This document shows, piece after piece, positions 8,016 to 14,102 of a DNA stretch of 14,102 bases; position 1 is the stretch's first letter; every line of letters starts with the position of its first letter. Under the pieces are notes generated by a model. The model did no database searches. It had not been told where the DNA came from and saw only the letters and a list, made by a program, of their open reading frames with translations. A program made the position numbers and the translations under genes. The DNA is from JBGSMB01 sp041740375 (GTDB lineage Bacteria > Patescibacteriota > Saccharimonadia > Saccharimonadales > JAGQMS01), in assembly GCA_041740375.1 (NCBI GenBank), contig JBGSMB010000021.1:1-14102 (forward strand). Direction: 5' to 3'.

Positions 8016-10487
8016 TTACTCTTTTTCAATCTTATAGGTGAGGAGTTCTTTTCTTTCGTCGACGACGATGACGCTACCAGGCTGATACTCACCATTTAAT
8101 ATACCCTCAGCAACACTATCTTCAATTTGATCTTGTATTAGACGTCGCATTGGCCTTACTCCATTTTTTACGTCATACCCGTTTTTAAGCAACCATGATT
8201 TTGCTTTTTGCGTAACAGTAAGCCCGAGTTTTTGTTTTGCCATTCGTGTTTCTAGATCTGCCAACTGGGTATCTATTATAGAGCGCACGTCTTTTTTTGA
8301 TAGTGCACGGAAGACAATCACCTTATCTAATCGATTAAGGAGTTCCGGTCGCATAAATTTCTTAAGATCGTCCTTTACCTTTTCAGAATTTTTTTCATGG
8401 AGAGTATTAAGTTCTCCTTCTGATTCGCTATCATCAGTCCGGAAACCAAGACTAACTTCTTTCTGAAGCTTATCTGCACCGAGGTTACTTGTCATGATGA
8501 TTATTGTATTGCTGAAATCAACTTTACGCCCTTTGGCATCAGTTAATGTGCCGTCTTCAAGTATTTGTAGAAGCATGTGGAACACGTCAGGATGAGCCTT
8601 CTCCATTTCATCGAAAAGTATCAAACTATACGGTTGCCTTCGTACTTTTTCAGTAAGTTCACCACTATCATCGTATCCAATGTAGCCCGCTGGAGCTCCC
8701 ACAAGTCTGGCGGCACTATGACGTTCACCAAATTCACTCATGTCGATTTTAATTAACTGCTTCTCACTACCAAAAAACTCCCTTGCGAGCACTCTCGCCA
8801 ACTCTGTCTTACCGACTCCTGTAGGTCCAAGAAAAATAAATGAACCGATTGGTCGCTTTTCATTCGAAAGTCCAACCCTATTGCGCCTAACAACCTTAGA
8901 CACGGCTTCAACTGCTTCTTTTTGTCCGATTACCATTTTTGAGAGGTGTGACTCAAGCTTCAGTAACTGCTTAGCCTCACTCTTCATTATTTTCGTTACA
9001 GGTATGCCGGTTGTTAGTGCTATAACTCTAGACAAGTCTTCGCTTGAAAGTGCAAGCTCCTTCTTGGGCCGCTTGTCTTGCATGGTCGTAAGCTTTTCTT
9101 GCAACTGACTTATTTTTTGTTTATATCTAGCTGCTTTTTCATAGTCTTGGGAGTCAACTGCATCTTCCATCCGAACTGACATTAATTTTATCTCTTTTAC
9201 TATCGAACGTTCTTCAGGTGAATGCTTGCTTTTCTCTGTGCGTAGTAGAGCTGCTGCTTCGTCTAGTACGTCAATTGCCTTATCAGGCATATAACGATCA
9301 GATATGTACCGCTTGGATAGGTATACTGCATCTGAAATTACTTCATCAGATATTTTTACACTATGGTGCTCTTCGTAGTGCTTTCTAAGCCCTTTTAAAA
9401 TAGCAACTGTTTCGGTAGGGCTTGTTTCAGGCACAGTAATTGGCTGAAAACGGCGCTCCAACGCAGCGTCTTTTTCAATGTGCTTGGTGTATTCATTTGT
9501 TGTTGTAGCGCCGATTACCTGTAGTTTGCCTCTTGCAAGCGCAGGTTTTAACATATTTGCGGCGTCCACCGCACCTTCTGCGGCGCCCGCACCTACTAGC
9601 AGGTGCATTTCATCTATAAATAAAATTGTCTTTTTGTCATCTGTAAGTTCTTTGATGATCTTTTTAAGACGATCTTCAAATTCACCCCTGTATTTTGTAC
9701 CCGCAATCATACCTGCAAGATCTAGTGTCACGACTCGTTTATCTAATAATCCATCGGGGACCTGTTCAGCGACAATTCTTTGAGCTAAACCTTCAACAAC
9801 TGCAGTCTTACCAACTCCTGGTTCACCAATCAATACAGGGTTATTCTTAGTTCGACGATTTAAAATCGTGATCATACGAGTAATTTGCTTATCTCGGCCG
9901 ATTACGGGATCCAATTTTTTATCACGGGCTAGGTCGGTTAGGTCAGTGCCAAATGCATCAAGTGCTGAGCGACCGTTTTTACGCCTCGCTCGCTCCGAAG
10001 TACCTAGTGATGAATTTTCAGCATCTGATTGATTCTGAAGGAAGTTTTCAAGTTCACTAGCCAGCATCATACCGTCAACATTCATTGATGCCAATAATTC
10101 TGCTGCGCGAGAATTTTTTTGATTTAAAAGACTGTAGAGAATATGTTCGGTACCACACATCTCCTGAGAAAATTCTTGTGCAATATCCCAACTCATCTTA
10201 AGTGTTAATTTAGCTGTTTCACTAAGGCCCTTTGCGCCAAGATTAATCGTAAGGGGCTTTGGAGTTAAGTTTAACGCTAGCTTCGCTCTGTCTAAGTTAA
10301 CGCCACGATCTTTGAGCATTTTAGAACCGACGCTATCTTCTTGAGCCAGCAAACCCAGTAAAAGGTGCTCGGTTCCTACGTAAGCAGAACCCAGCCCTCT
10401 TGCTATCTCATCAGCGTTACGTAACGTAGCAAGAGCATTGTCAGTAAGATGATTTAAAAATTCTTGAAAATCTGCTGAGTTTGGCAT
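8016..10487 (-). CDS. clpC: ATP-dependent Clp protease ATPase subunit ClpC
   Basis: ClpC is a cytoplasmic Hsp100 unfoldase that feeds damaged or tagged proteins to the ClpP peptidase. At 823 residues it matches the ClpC family (B. subtilis about 810). The double Clp N-domain occupies about 1-150, including [13 protein letters not shown] (35-47) and [12 protein letters not shown] (110-121). AAA+ domain 1 has Walker A GEPGVGKT (221-228) and Walker B ILFIDE (288-293). A short middle domain with a UVR-type motif ([16 protein letters not shown], 444-459) distinguishes it from ClpB, which has a long coiled coil, and from ClpA. AAA+ domain 2 has Walker A GPTGVGKT (554-561), Walker B LILFDE (622-627) and TSNLG (666-670). 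LGF (680-682) fits the ClpP-docking loop, so a ClpP partner is expected elsewhere. A purine-rich GGGGGAAGAG precedes the ATG. It is preceded by a CIRCE operator and promoter and followed by the HEMLH gene. Confidence 0.97.
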   Translation of the reverse strand: MPNSADFQEFLNHLTDNALATLRNADEIARGLGSAYVGTEHLLLGLLAQEDSVGSKMLKDRGVNLDRAKLALNLTPKPLTINLGAKGLSETAKLTLKMSWDIAQEFSQEMCGTEHILYSLLNQKNSRAAELLASMNVDGMMLASELENFLQNQSDAENSSLGTSERARRKNGRSALDAFGTDLTDLARDKKLDPVIGRDKQITRMITILNRRTKNNPVLIGEPGVGKTAVVEGLAQRIVAEQVPDGLLDKRVVTLDLAGMIAGTKYRGEFEDRLKKIIKELTDDKKTILFIDEMHLLVGAGAAEGAVDAANMLKPALARGKLQVIGATTTNEYTKHIEKDAALERRFQPITVPETSPTETVAILKGLRKHYEEHHSVKISDEVISDAVYLSKRYISDRYMPDKAIDVLDEAAALLRTEKSKHSPEERSIVKEIKLMSVRMEDAVDSQDYEKAARYKQKISQLQEKLTTMQDKRPKKELALSSEDLSRVIALTTGIPVTKIMKSEAKQLLKLESHLSKMVIGQKEAVEAVSKVVRRNRVGLSNEKRPIGSFIFLGPTGVGKTELARVLAREFFGSEKQLIKIDMSEFGERHSAARLVGAPAGYIGYDDSGELTEKVRRQPYSLILFDEMEKAHPDVFHMLLQILEDGTLTDAKGRKVDFSNTIIIMTSNLGADKLQKEVSLGFRTDDSESEGELNTLHEKNSEKVKDDLKKFMRPELLNRLDKVIVFRALSKKDVRSIIDTQLADLETRMAKQKLGLTVTQKAKSWLLKNGYDVKNGVRPMRRLIQDQIEDSVAEGILNGEYQPGSVIVVDERKELLTYKIEKE

Positions 10488-10528
10488 TACTCTTCCCCCA
10501 CAATTTGTCTTAAATTCGTCATTGTTTA

Positions 10529-10557
10529 ATTATGCCAAACTAGCACTCGTGAGTCAA
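10529..10557 (-). promoter_or_regulatory. Sigma70-type promoter of clpC
   Basis: On the minus strand TTGACT (10557-10552) and CATAAT (10534-10529) are separated by exactly 17 bp. Each differs from consensus at one position. Transcription should begin near 10522, giving a leader of about 35 nt that ends in a purine-rich ribosome-binding site. The -35 hexamer lies inside the CIRCE spacer and the spacer region covers one operator arm, so a bound repressor would block RNA polymerase. Confidence 0.85.
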
Positions 10558-10569
10558 GAGTGCTAGTTT
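10537..10569. promoter_or_regulatory. CIRCE operator (HrcA binding site)
   Basis: Arms AAACTAGCACTC (10537-10548) and GAGTGCTAGTTT (10558-10569) are perfect 12-bp inverted repeats with a 9-bp spacer. The inner part, TAGCACTC-N9-GAGTGCTA, matches the CIRCE consensus bound by the heat-shock repressor HrcA. It overlaps the clpC promoter. HrcA itself is not in this window, so the repressor is inferred. Confidence 0.93.
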
Positions 10570-10585
10570 AAATGTTTCGTTGAGT

Positions 10586-11731
10586 CTATTCCTTTGTGTC
10601 GCCGTGTTCAGCAATCGCGCTCAAAAGACCGCCTTCAAGCTCTTCTTTTCGCTTAGGCTTACTCTTTGGTACTTCAACGGTTTCAGGTGTACCTGTGTCT
10701 GCTACGATATCTATTTCGTATCCACTTAGCTTGCTCGCAAGACGAACATTCTGTCCACTCTTGCCGATAGCTATACTGAGTTGTTCCTGTGGAACAGTAA
10801 CAATTGCTTTTTTTATTTTTTCATCAACCTGCACTCTTGTTGGCTTCGTAGGTGAAAGGGCATTAGATATAAAATCAGCAGTCTCTTCAGCCCATACAAT
10901 AATGTCAATCTTCTCCTGTTCTCCAACTTCACCAGTAACCGCCTGAACGCGAGTACCATGACCGCCAACAAACGTACCGACTGGGTCAACCCCCTGAATG
11001 TTTGAGAAAACAGCAAGTTTTGTACGAACGCCTGGCTCTCTTGCGATAGCCTTGATTTCGACTGCACCACTTTCCATTTCTGGAACTTCACTATGAAACA
11101 GTTGTTCAATAAACTCAGGCGCACCCCTACTCACAATAAGCTGTGGTCCACGGAAACCTCTTTCGATCTCCTTTAAAAATACCTTTAATCTCTGGCTAGG
11201 GTAGTACCTTTCACCTTGAATTTGCTCACTCATCGGCATTATCCCTTGGGCTTTACCAAGGTCAAAACGTACGACGCGCGGCTCAACCCGGGTAACGACA
11301 CCATTTATCAATGACCCAACCTTATCTTCAAATTCGGCACTTACGATTTCTCGTTCCGCCTCACGTAATCGTTGCAAGACGACTTGTTTCGCGGTTTGAG
11401 CCGCAACTCTACCAAACGTAGATACAGATTCCTCTGTCTCAATTACATCACCTACTGCTGCATTTTTCTTTTGTACGCTTGCTTCTTTTAAACTAAGTTC
11501 GGTAGCGGGGTTTTCAACGGTTTCTACAACTTCTTTGCTGATAAATACCCTAAGGTCACCTGTGTTTAAGTTAACACTTGTACGGACCTCTTGTTCGCGA
11601 TCACCATGATCACGACGCCAAGCGGCAGCGAGCGCCTGCTCAATAATCTCTTGTACTGTATCTTCTGGTAAATTTTTCTCTTCAGCGATTGTCTTTATAG
11701 CAAGTGTTAATTGCTTTACATCTAAATCCAT
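10586..11731 (-). CDS. nusA: Transcription termination/antitermination protein NusA
   Basis: NusA binds RNA polymerase and nascent RNA, modulating pausing, intrinsic termination and antitermination. At 381 residues it is close to the compact Gram-positive form (B. subtilis about 371) and lacks the C-terminal acidic repeats of E. coli NusA. An N-terminal polymerase-binding domain (1-130) precedes an S1 domain (about 136-203, with INGVVTRVEPRVVRFDLG). KH1 begins near EFIEQLFHSEVPEM (206-219), with REPGVRTKLAVFS (231-243) and VGGHGTRVQAV (255-265). KH2 contains IGKSGQNVRLASKL (322-335). The KH1 loop reads GGHG where well-studied NusAs have GMRG. A short charged tail follows. AAAGGAG lies 6 nt before the ATG, supporting the start. 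The usual neighbours rimP and infB are absent: the upstream gene is a divergent aminopeptidase and downstream is clpC with its own promoter. The leader carries a terminator-like hairpin. Confidence 0.97.
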   Translation of the reverse strand: MDLDVKQLTLAIKTIAEEKNLPEDTVQEIIEQALAAAWRRDHGDREQEVRTSVNLNTGDLRVFISKEVVETVENPATELSLKEASVQKKNAAVGDVIETEESVSTFGRVAAQTAKQVVLQRLREAEREIVSAEFEDKVGSLINGVVTRVEPRVVRFDLGKAQGIMPMSEQIQGERYYPSQRLKVFLKEIERGFRGPQLIVSRGAPEFIEQLFHSEVPEMESGAVEIKAIAREPGVRTKLAVFSNIQGVDPVGTFVGGHGTRVQAVTGEVGEQEKIDIIVWAEETADFISNALSPTKPTRVQVDEKIKKAIVTVPQEQLSIAIGKSGQNVRLASKLSGYEIDIVADTGTPETVEVPKSKPKRKEELEGGLLSAIAEHGDTKE

Positions 11732-11737
11732 ATTTTT

Positions 11738-11744
11738 CTCCTTT
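11738..11744 (-). promoter_or_regulatory. Strong Shine-Dalgarno site of nusA
   Basis: AAAGGAG on the minus strand with a 6-nt spacer to the nusA ATG. It contrasts with recG, the HEMLH gene and the aminopeptidase, which have none, and shows that Shine-Dalgarno initiation is used in this genome. Confidence 0.85.
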
Positions 11745-11792
11745 ATTTATATTCCTTGAAGTCTTGTCTCAAAATATATTTCACCTTTAAAC

Positions 11793-11818
11793 AAAAAATT
11801 CCGACCAAGTAGGCCGGA
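11793..11818 (-). terminator. Terminator-like hairpin in the nusA leader (candidate attenuator)
   Basis: In minus-strand RNA, UCCGGCC (11818-11812) pairs with GGUCGGA (11806-11800) around the loop UACUU, giving 7 bp including one G-U pair, followed by AAUUUUUU (11800-11793). The same DNA read on the plus strand has an A-C mismatch and no U-run, so the signal is specific to the minus strand. No minus-strand gene lies upstream in the window that would need this terminator. It sits between the nusA promoter and the nusA start codon. Confidence 0.65.
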
Positions 11819-11830
11819 CAGAACATGTTC

Positions 11831-11839
11831 ATTATAGCA
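11831..11839 (-). promoter_or_regulatory. Extended -10 promoter of nusA
   Basis: Minus-strand TGCTATAAT is a perfect -10 with the upstream TGn extension. The -35 region is weak, as is common with extended -10 promoters. Transcription should start near 11824, giving a leader of about 93 nt that includes the terminator-like hairpin and ends in a strong Shine-Dalgarno site. Confidence 0.75.
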
Positions 11840-11952
11840 TAGTTGAATTGATTTGTTTTTGAAAAACCCGTATCTGATGCAGTAATTCGGAGTCCTTGAT
11901 TCAAATCATTCATAATTATGCGATGTAAATAAAATTATCGCAAGATATGATC

Positions 11953-11961
11953 TGTTACACT
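11953..11961 (+). promoter_or_regulatory. Candidate extended -10 promoter of the aminopeptidase gene
   Basis: TGTTACACT fits an extended -10 (TGn plus TACACT) and ends 14 nt before the ATG. The predicted leader would be about 8 nt with no Shine-Dalgarno. A 6-bp inverted repeat (TGCGAT at 11919-11924, ATCGCA at 11937-11942) lies just upstream; its significance is unclear. Confidence 0.4.
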
Positions 11962-11975
11962 TATTTGAACTATTT

Positions 11976-14102
11976 ATGCAAAACGTATCTCGTTTATCAA
12001 AAAGCTTTAACCCAAAGTCATACCAGGTTAACCTAGATGTTACGCATCGGTCCGTAGTAAAAGGCAACCTTCATTTAGAGGGAGTCCTAAGAGCGCCCTC
12101 AAATACGATTAGGCTTCACGCACGTGGTTTATCGATACATAACGTTAGAGTAAATAACCTGCAGTGCTCATTTAAGTCTGGTGCCAATGAAGACGAACTA
12201 ATTATATCGGCGAAAAATAAGTTCACTGCAGCCGTAGTTATTGAGATTGAATACACTTTTACTTACTCAAATTCGCTGAATGGTCTTTACAAAACTAGTT
12301 ACAAAGTCGGCGGCACAAAGAAACATATTCTAGTGAGCCAATGCGAAAGCCACTTTGCAAGAGAAATTTTTCCCTGCATCGATGAGCCCGATGCTAAGGC
12401 AACTTTTCGTACAAGCATTACTCATGATAAATCGGTTGTCGCATTATCGAATACTCAGCTCGAAAGCAGCACGGTAAATAATTCAAGCGTCACGTCAACA
12501 TTCATGCAAACCCCCTTGATGAGTACCTATTTATTCGCTGTAATTGTAGGAGAACTTAAGTCGAAAAGTACCGTTACGAAATCTGGGACACTAATTAACT
12601 GTTATTCGATTAGTGGAAAAGAATCGCAAACTAAGTTTTCATGTTCTACTGCTAAAAAACTCATAGAGATGTTTGAAGAATATTTTGACATAGATTACCC
12701 ACTAACAAAGTGTGATCTCGTTGCGGTTCCTGAATTTGCTGCAGGTGCAATGGAAAACTGGGGTCTCATAACTTTTCGTGAATCATTACTTTTATATGAC
12801 AGTGCTTCCTCTACATTGGAGACAAAACAAGCAATTGCTATCGTTATTGCTCACGAATTAGCACACCAGTGGTTCGGTAATCTGGTCACTATGAAGTGGT
12901 GGAATGATCTATGGCTAAATGAGGGGTTTGCCTGTTTTATGGAAACGTATATGACAGATAGATTGTTCCCAGAGTGGAAGCTATGGGAGCAGTTTACGAG
13001 TGGTACACGGTCAAGAGCCTTAAGTGCGGATGCACTTCTCCATACGCACCCAATAATTATGGATATCCGTGATCCTTCAGAAATTACGGCTGGTTTTGAT
13101 GCAATATCTTACGAAAAATCTGCGTGCCTACTTGTAATGCTTCAGTATTGGCTTGGCGATGCGGCATTTAAGCGAGGGATCCGAGACTACTTAAAAACCT
13201 ACGCATATAAGAACACCGAGAGCGACGATCTGTGGTCTTGTTTATCTACCGATACTAAAGACGTAAAAAAGTTTATAAATACTTGGGTGTCCAAAAAGGG
13301 ATACCCCGTAGTATCGGTAAAAATATCTCGTAGTGGCGATACGGTACTGCAGCAACGACGTTTTTCATATCGCAATAGTGTCGATTCAACTATTTGGCCC
13401 ACACCTATCTACGGCGCACCAGTACTATTTGATACCAAAACGACCACAATGTCTGTAGTAAGTATCAACATTGATCCAAAATCTAGAGGACTATTTCGTG
13501 TTGTATACGATAAGGGTCATCCTATTTATAAAGATCTATCACGGCTATCTGACGTTACTCGGGCCGCATTACTACTAGATGCGTTTGAATGTGTGAAATC
13601 CGACGATAATTCACTACAAAATGCCGTAGTGTTTATGCTAACGCTTTTGCCGTACTTTACTCAACCAATGTGGGAAATAGTAGCTCAAGAATTAGGCCAT
13701 ATACGAACTATATTTGAAACAGATAAAAATCAAGAACTATTTCAACAAGTCTATCTAAAATTATCGATTCACGAGACAAAACGACTAGGGTGGTCAGAAA
13801 AGCCAAATGAATTACATGCAGATAAAATACTGAGACCTCTTGTTCTCGCCTTAAGTAGTTACGGGCGAGACAAAAAGACAGTAAATAGGTGTGAACGAGT
13901 GTTTGACGCTGCGACTAATATCGACCTAATCCCATCCACGACGAGATGGCTTATCCTGGCAACAGTCGCCCGGACGAGAGACGACAAGAACACTTACGAT
14001 ACGCTACTTTCATGGCATAACATAGCTCCAACAGATGAAGTAAAGCATGATGTAGCATTAGCGCTAACTTCCTTTAAGAGTGAATCATTAAACTTAAAGA
14101 CT
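11976..14102 (+). CDS. M1 family zinc aminopeptidase, 3' end beyond the window
   Basis: The frame is open from ATG at 11976 to the last base, 709 codons with no stop. M1 aminopeptidases remove N-terminal amino acids from peptides. The N-terminal beta-domain includes AREIFPCIDEPDAKATF (128-144). The exopeptidase signature GAMEN is at 257-261. The zinc site is HELAH (293-297), followed after 18 residues by E316 in WLNEGFA, the exact M1 spacing. YEKSA (379-383) supplies the catalytic tyrosine. A beta-domain and the start of an ERAP1/PepN-like helical C-terminal domain follow from about residue 530. Family members are usually about 830-880 residues, so I expect more than 100 residues to be missing. 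No signal peptide or membrane segment is visible, suggesting a cytoplasmic enzyme for peptide turnover. No Shine-Dalgarno precedes the ATG. It is divergent from nusA. Confidence 0.95.
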   Translation, partial: MQNVSRLSKSFNPKSYQVNLDVTHRSVVKGNLHLEGVLRAPSNTIRLHARGLSIHNVRVNNLQCSFKSGANEDELIISAKNKFTAAVVIEIEYTFTYSNSLNGLYKTSYKVGGTKKHILVSQCESHFAREIFPCIDEPDAKATFRTSITHDKSVVALSNTQLESSTVNNSSVTSTFMQTPLMSTYLFAVIVGELKSKSTVTKSGTLINCYSISGKESQTKFSCSTAKKLIEMFEEYFDIDYPLTKCDLVAVPEFAAGAMENWGLITFRESLLLYDSASSTLETKQAIAIVIAHELAHQWFGNLVTMKWWNDLWLNEGFACFMETYMTDRLFPEWKLWEQFTSGTRSRALSADALLHTHPIIMDIRDPSEITAGFDAISYEKSACLLVMLQYWLGDAAFKRGIRDYLKTYAYKNTESDDLWSCLSTDTKDVKKFINTWVSKKGYPVVSVKISRSGDTVLQQRRFSYRNSVDSTIWPTPIYGAPVLFDTKTTTMSVVSINIDPKSRGLFRVVYDKGHPIYKDLSRLSDVTRAALLLDAFECVKSDDNSLQNAVVFMLTLLPYFTQPMWEIVAQELGHIRTIFETDKNQELFQQVYLKLSIHETKRLGWSEKPNELHADKILRPLVLALSSYGRDKKTVNRCERVFDAATNIDLIPSTTRWLILATVARTRDDKNTYDTLLSWHNIAPTDEVKHDVALALTSFKSESLNLKT

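Noticed and set aside
8740..9108. Plus-strand ORF of 122 codons opposite clpC
   Set aside because: Antisense shadow of the ClpC second AAA+ domain; Ser/Leu/Thr-rich, with no upstream signals.
10537..10569. CIRCE repeat as the transcription terminator of nusA
   Set aside because: Although it follows the nusA stop by 16 bp and could form a hairpin, there is no U-run after it, and its sequence matches the CIRCE operator precisely.
10813..11124. Second minus-strand ORF of 103 codons overlapping nusA in another frame
   Set aside because: nusA is unambiguous across this stretch, and the alternative frame gives a low-complexity Leu/Ser/Arg-rich translation typical of shadow frames.
11821..11830. 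Perfect palindrome GAACATGTTC beside the nusA transcription start, resembling a Gram-positive LexA (SOS) box
   Set aside because: The SOS box needs four bases between GAAC and GTTC; here there are two. A 10-bp palindrome in AT-rich DNA can arise by chance.
11919..11942. Short inverted repeat TGCGAT / ATCGCA upstream of the aminopeptidase
   Set aside because: Six-bp arms with a 12-nt loop in AT-rich sequence are likely by chance; not called as an operator on its own.
13199..13402. Minus-strand ORF inside the aminopeptidase region
   Set aside because: It lies wholly within the M1 aminopeptidase frame, which has clear catalytic motifs, and its translation shows no recognisable features.

Overview
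This is about 14.1 kb of AT-leaning bacterial chromosome carrying tightly packed housekeeping genes. The proteins suggest a member of the Candidate Phyla Radiation (Patescibacteria), most likely Candidatus Saccharibacteria (TM7). The reasons are the mix of Gram-positive-like genes (ClpC with a CIRCE operator, a class A penicillin-binding protein), a compact NusA with no C-terminal extension, and unfamiliar proteins of a kind often seen in that group. TGA is not used as a sense codon in any confident gene, and it ends the first small ORF, so the recoded Gracilibacteria and Absconditabacteria are unlikely. The lineage call is inference; no rRNA is present to settle it.

Layout. Bases 37-2452 (minus) hold recG followed 4 bp later by a small unrecognised gene. 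A 162-bp divergent region (2453-2614) with a perfect 14-bp inverted repeat separates recG from a large bifunctional penicillin-binding protein (2615-5647, plus). That gene converges, with 7 bp between, on a minus-strand run read as clpC (10487-8016), a membrane-anchored HEMLH protein (7963-6998) and radA (6998-5655). The last two overlap by one base. Upstream of clpC is nusA (11731-10586, minus). The 97-bp gap between them contains a textbook CIRCE operator laid over a sigma70-type promoter. A 244-bp divergent region (11732-11975) carries the nusA promoter, a terminator-like hairpin in the nusA leader, and a candidate promoter for an M1 aminopeptidase (11976 to the right edge, plus), whose 3' end lies beyond the window.

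How the genes fit together. RecG and RadA both process branched recombination intermediates. ClpC is a protein-unfolding ATPase that hands substrates to ClpP, and here it appears to be under HrcA/CIRCE heat-shock control. The order clpC then radA echoes the Firmicutes ctsR-mcsA-mcsB-clpC-radA-disA cluster, but with ctsR/mcsAB absent and a putative metallopeptidase inserted. NusA is the transcription elongation and termination factor, and its leader hairpin suggests self-control by premature termination. The penicillin-binding protein builds peptidoglycan. The aminopeptidase probably recycles peptides, which would suit an organism with limited amino-acid synthesis.

I see no mobile element, CRISPR array, tRNA or rRNA. 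The points most worth checking are the clpC operator, the nusA leader hairpin, the recG/PBP inverted repeat, the HEMLH protein, and several genes that seem to have very short or no 5' leaders.
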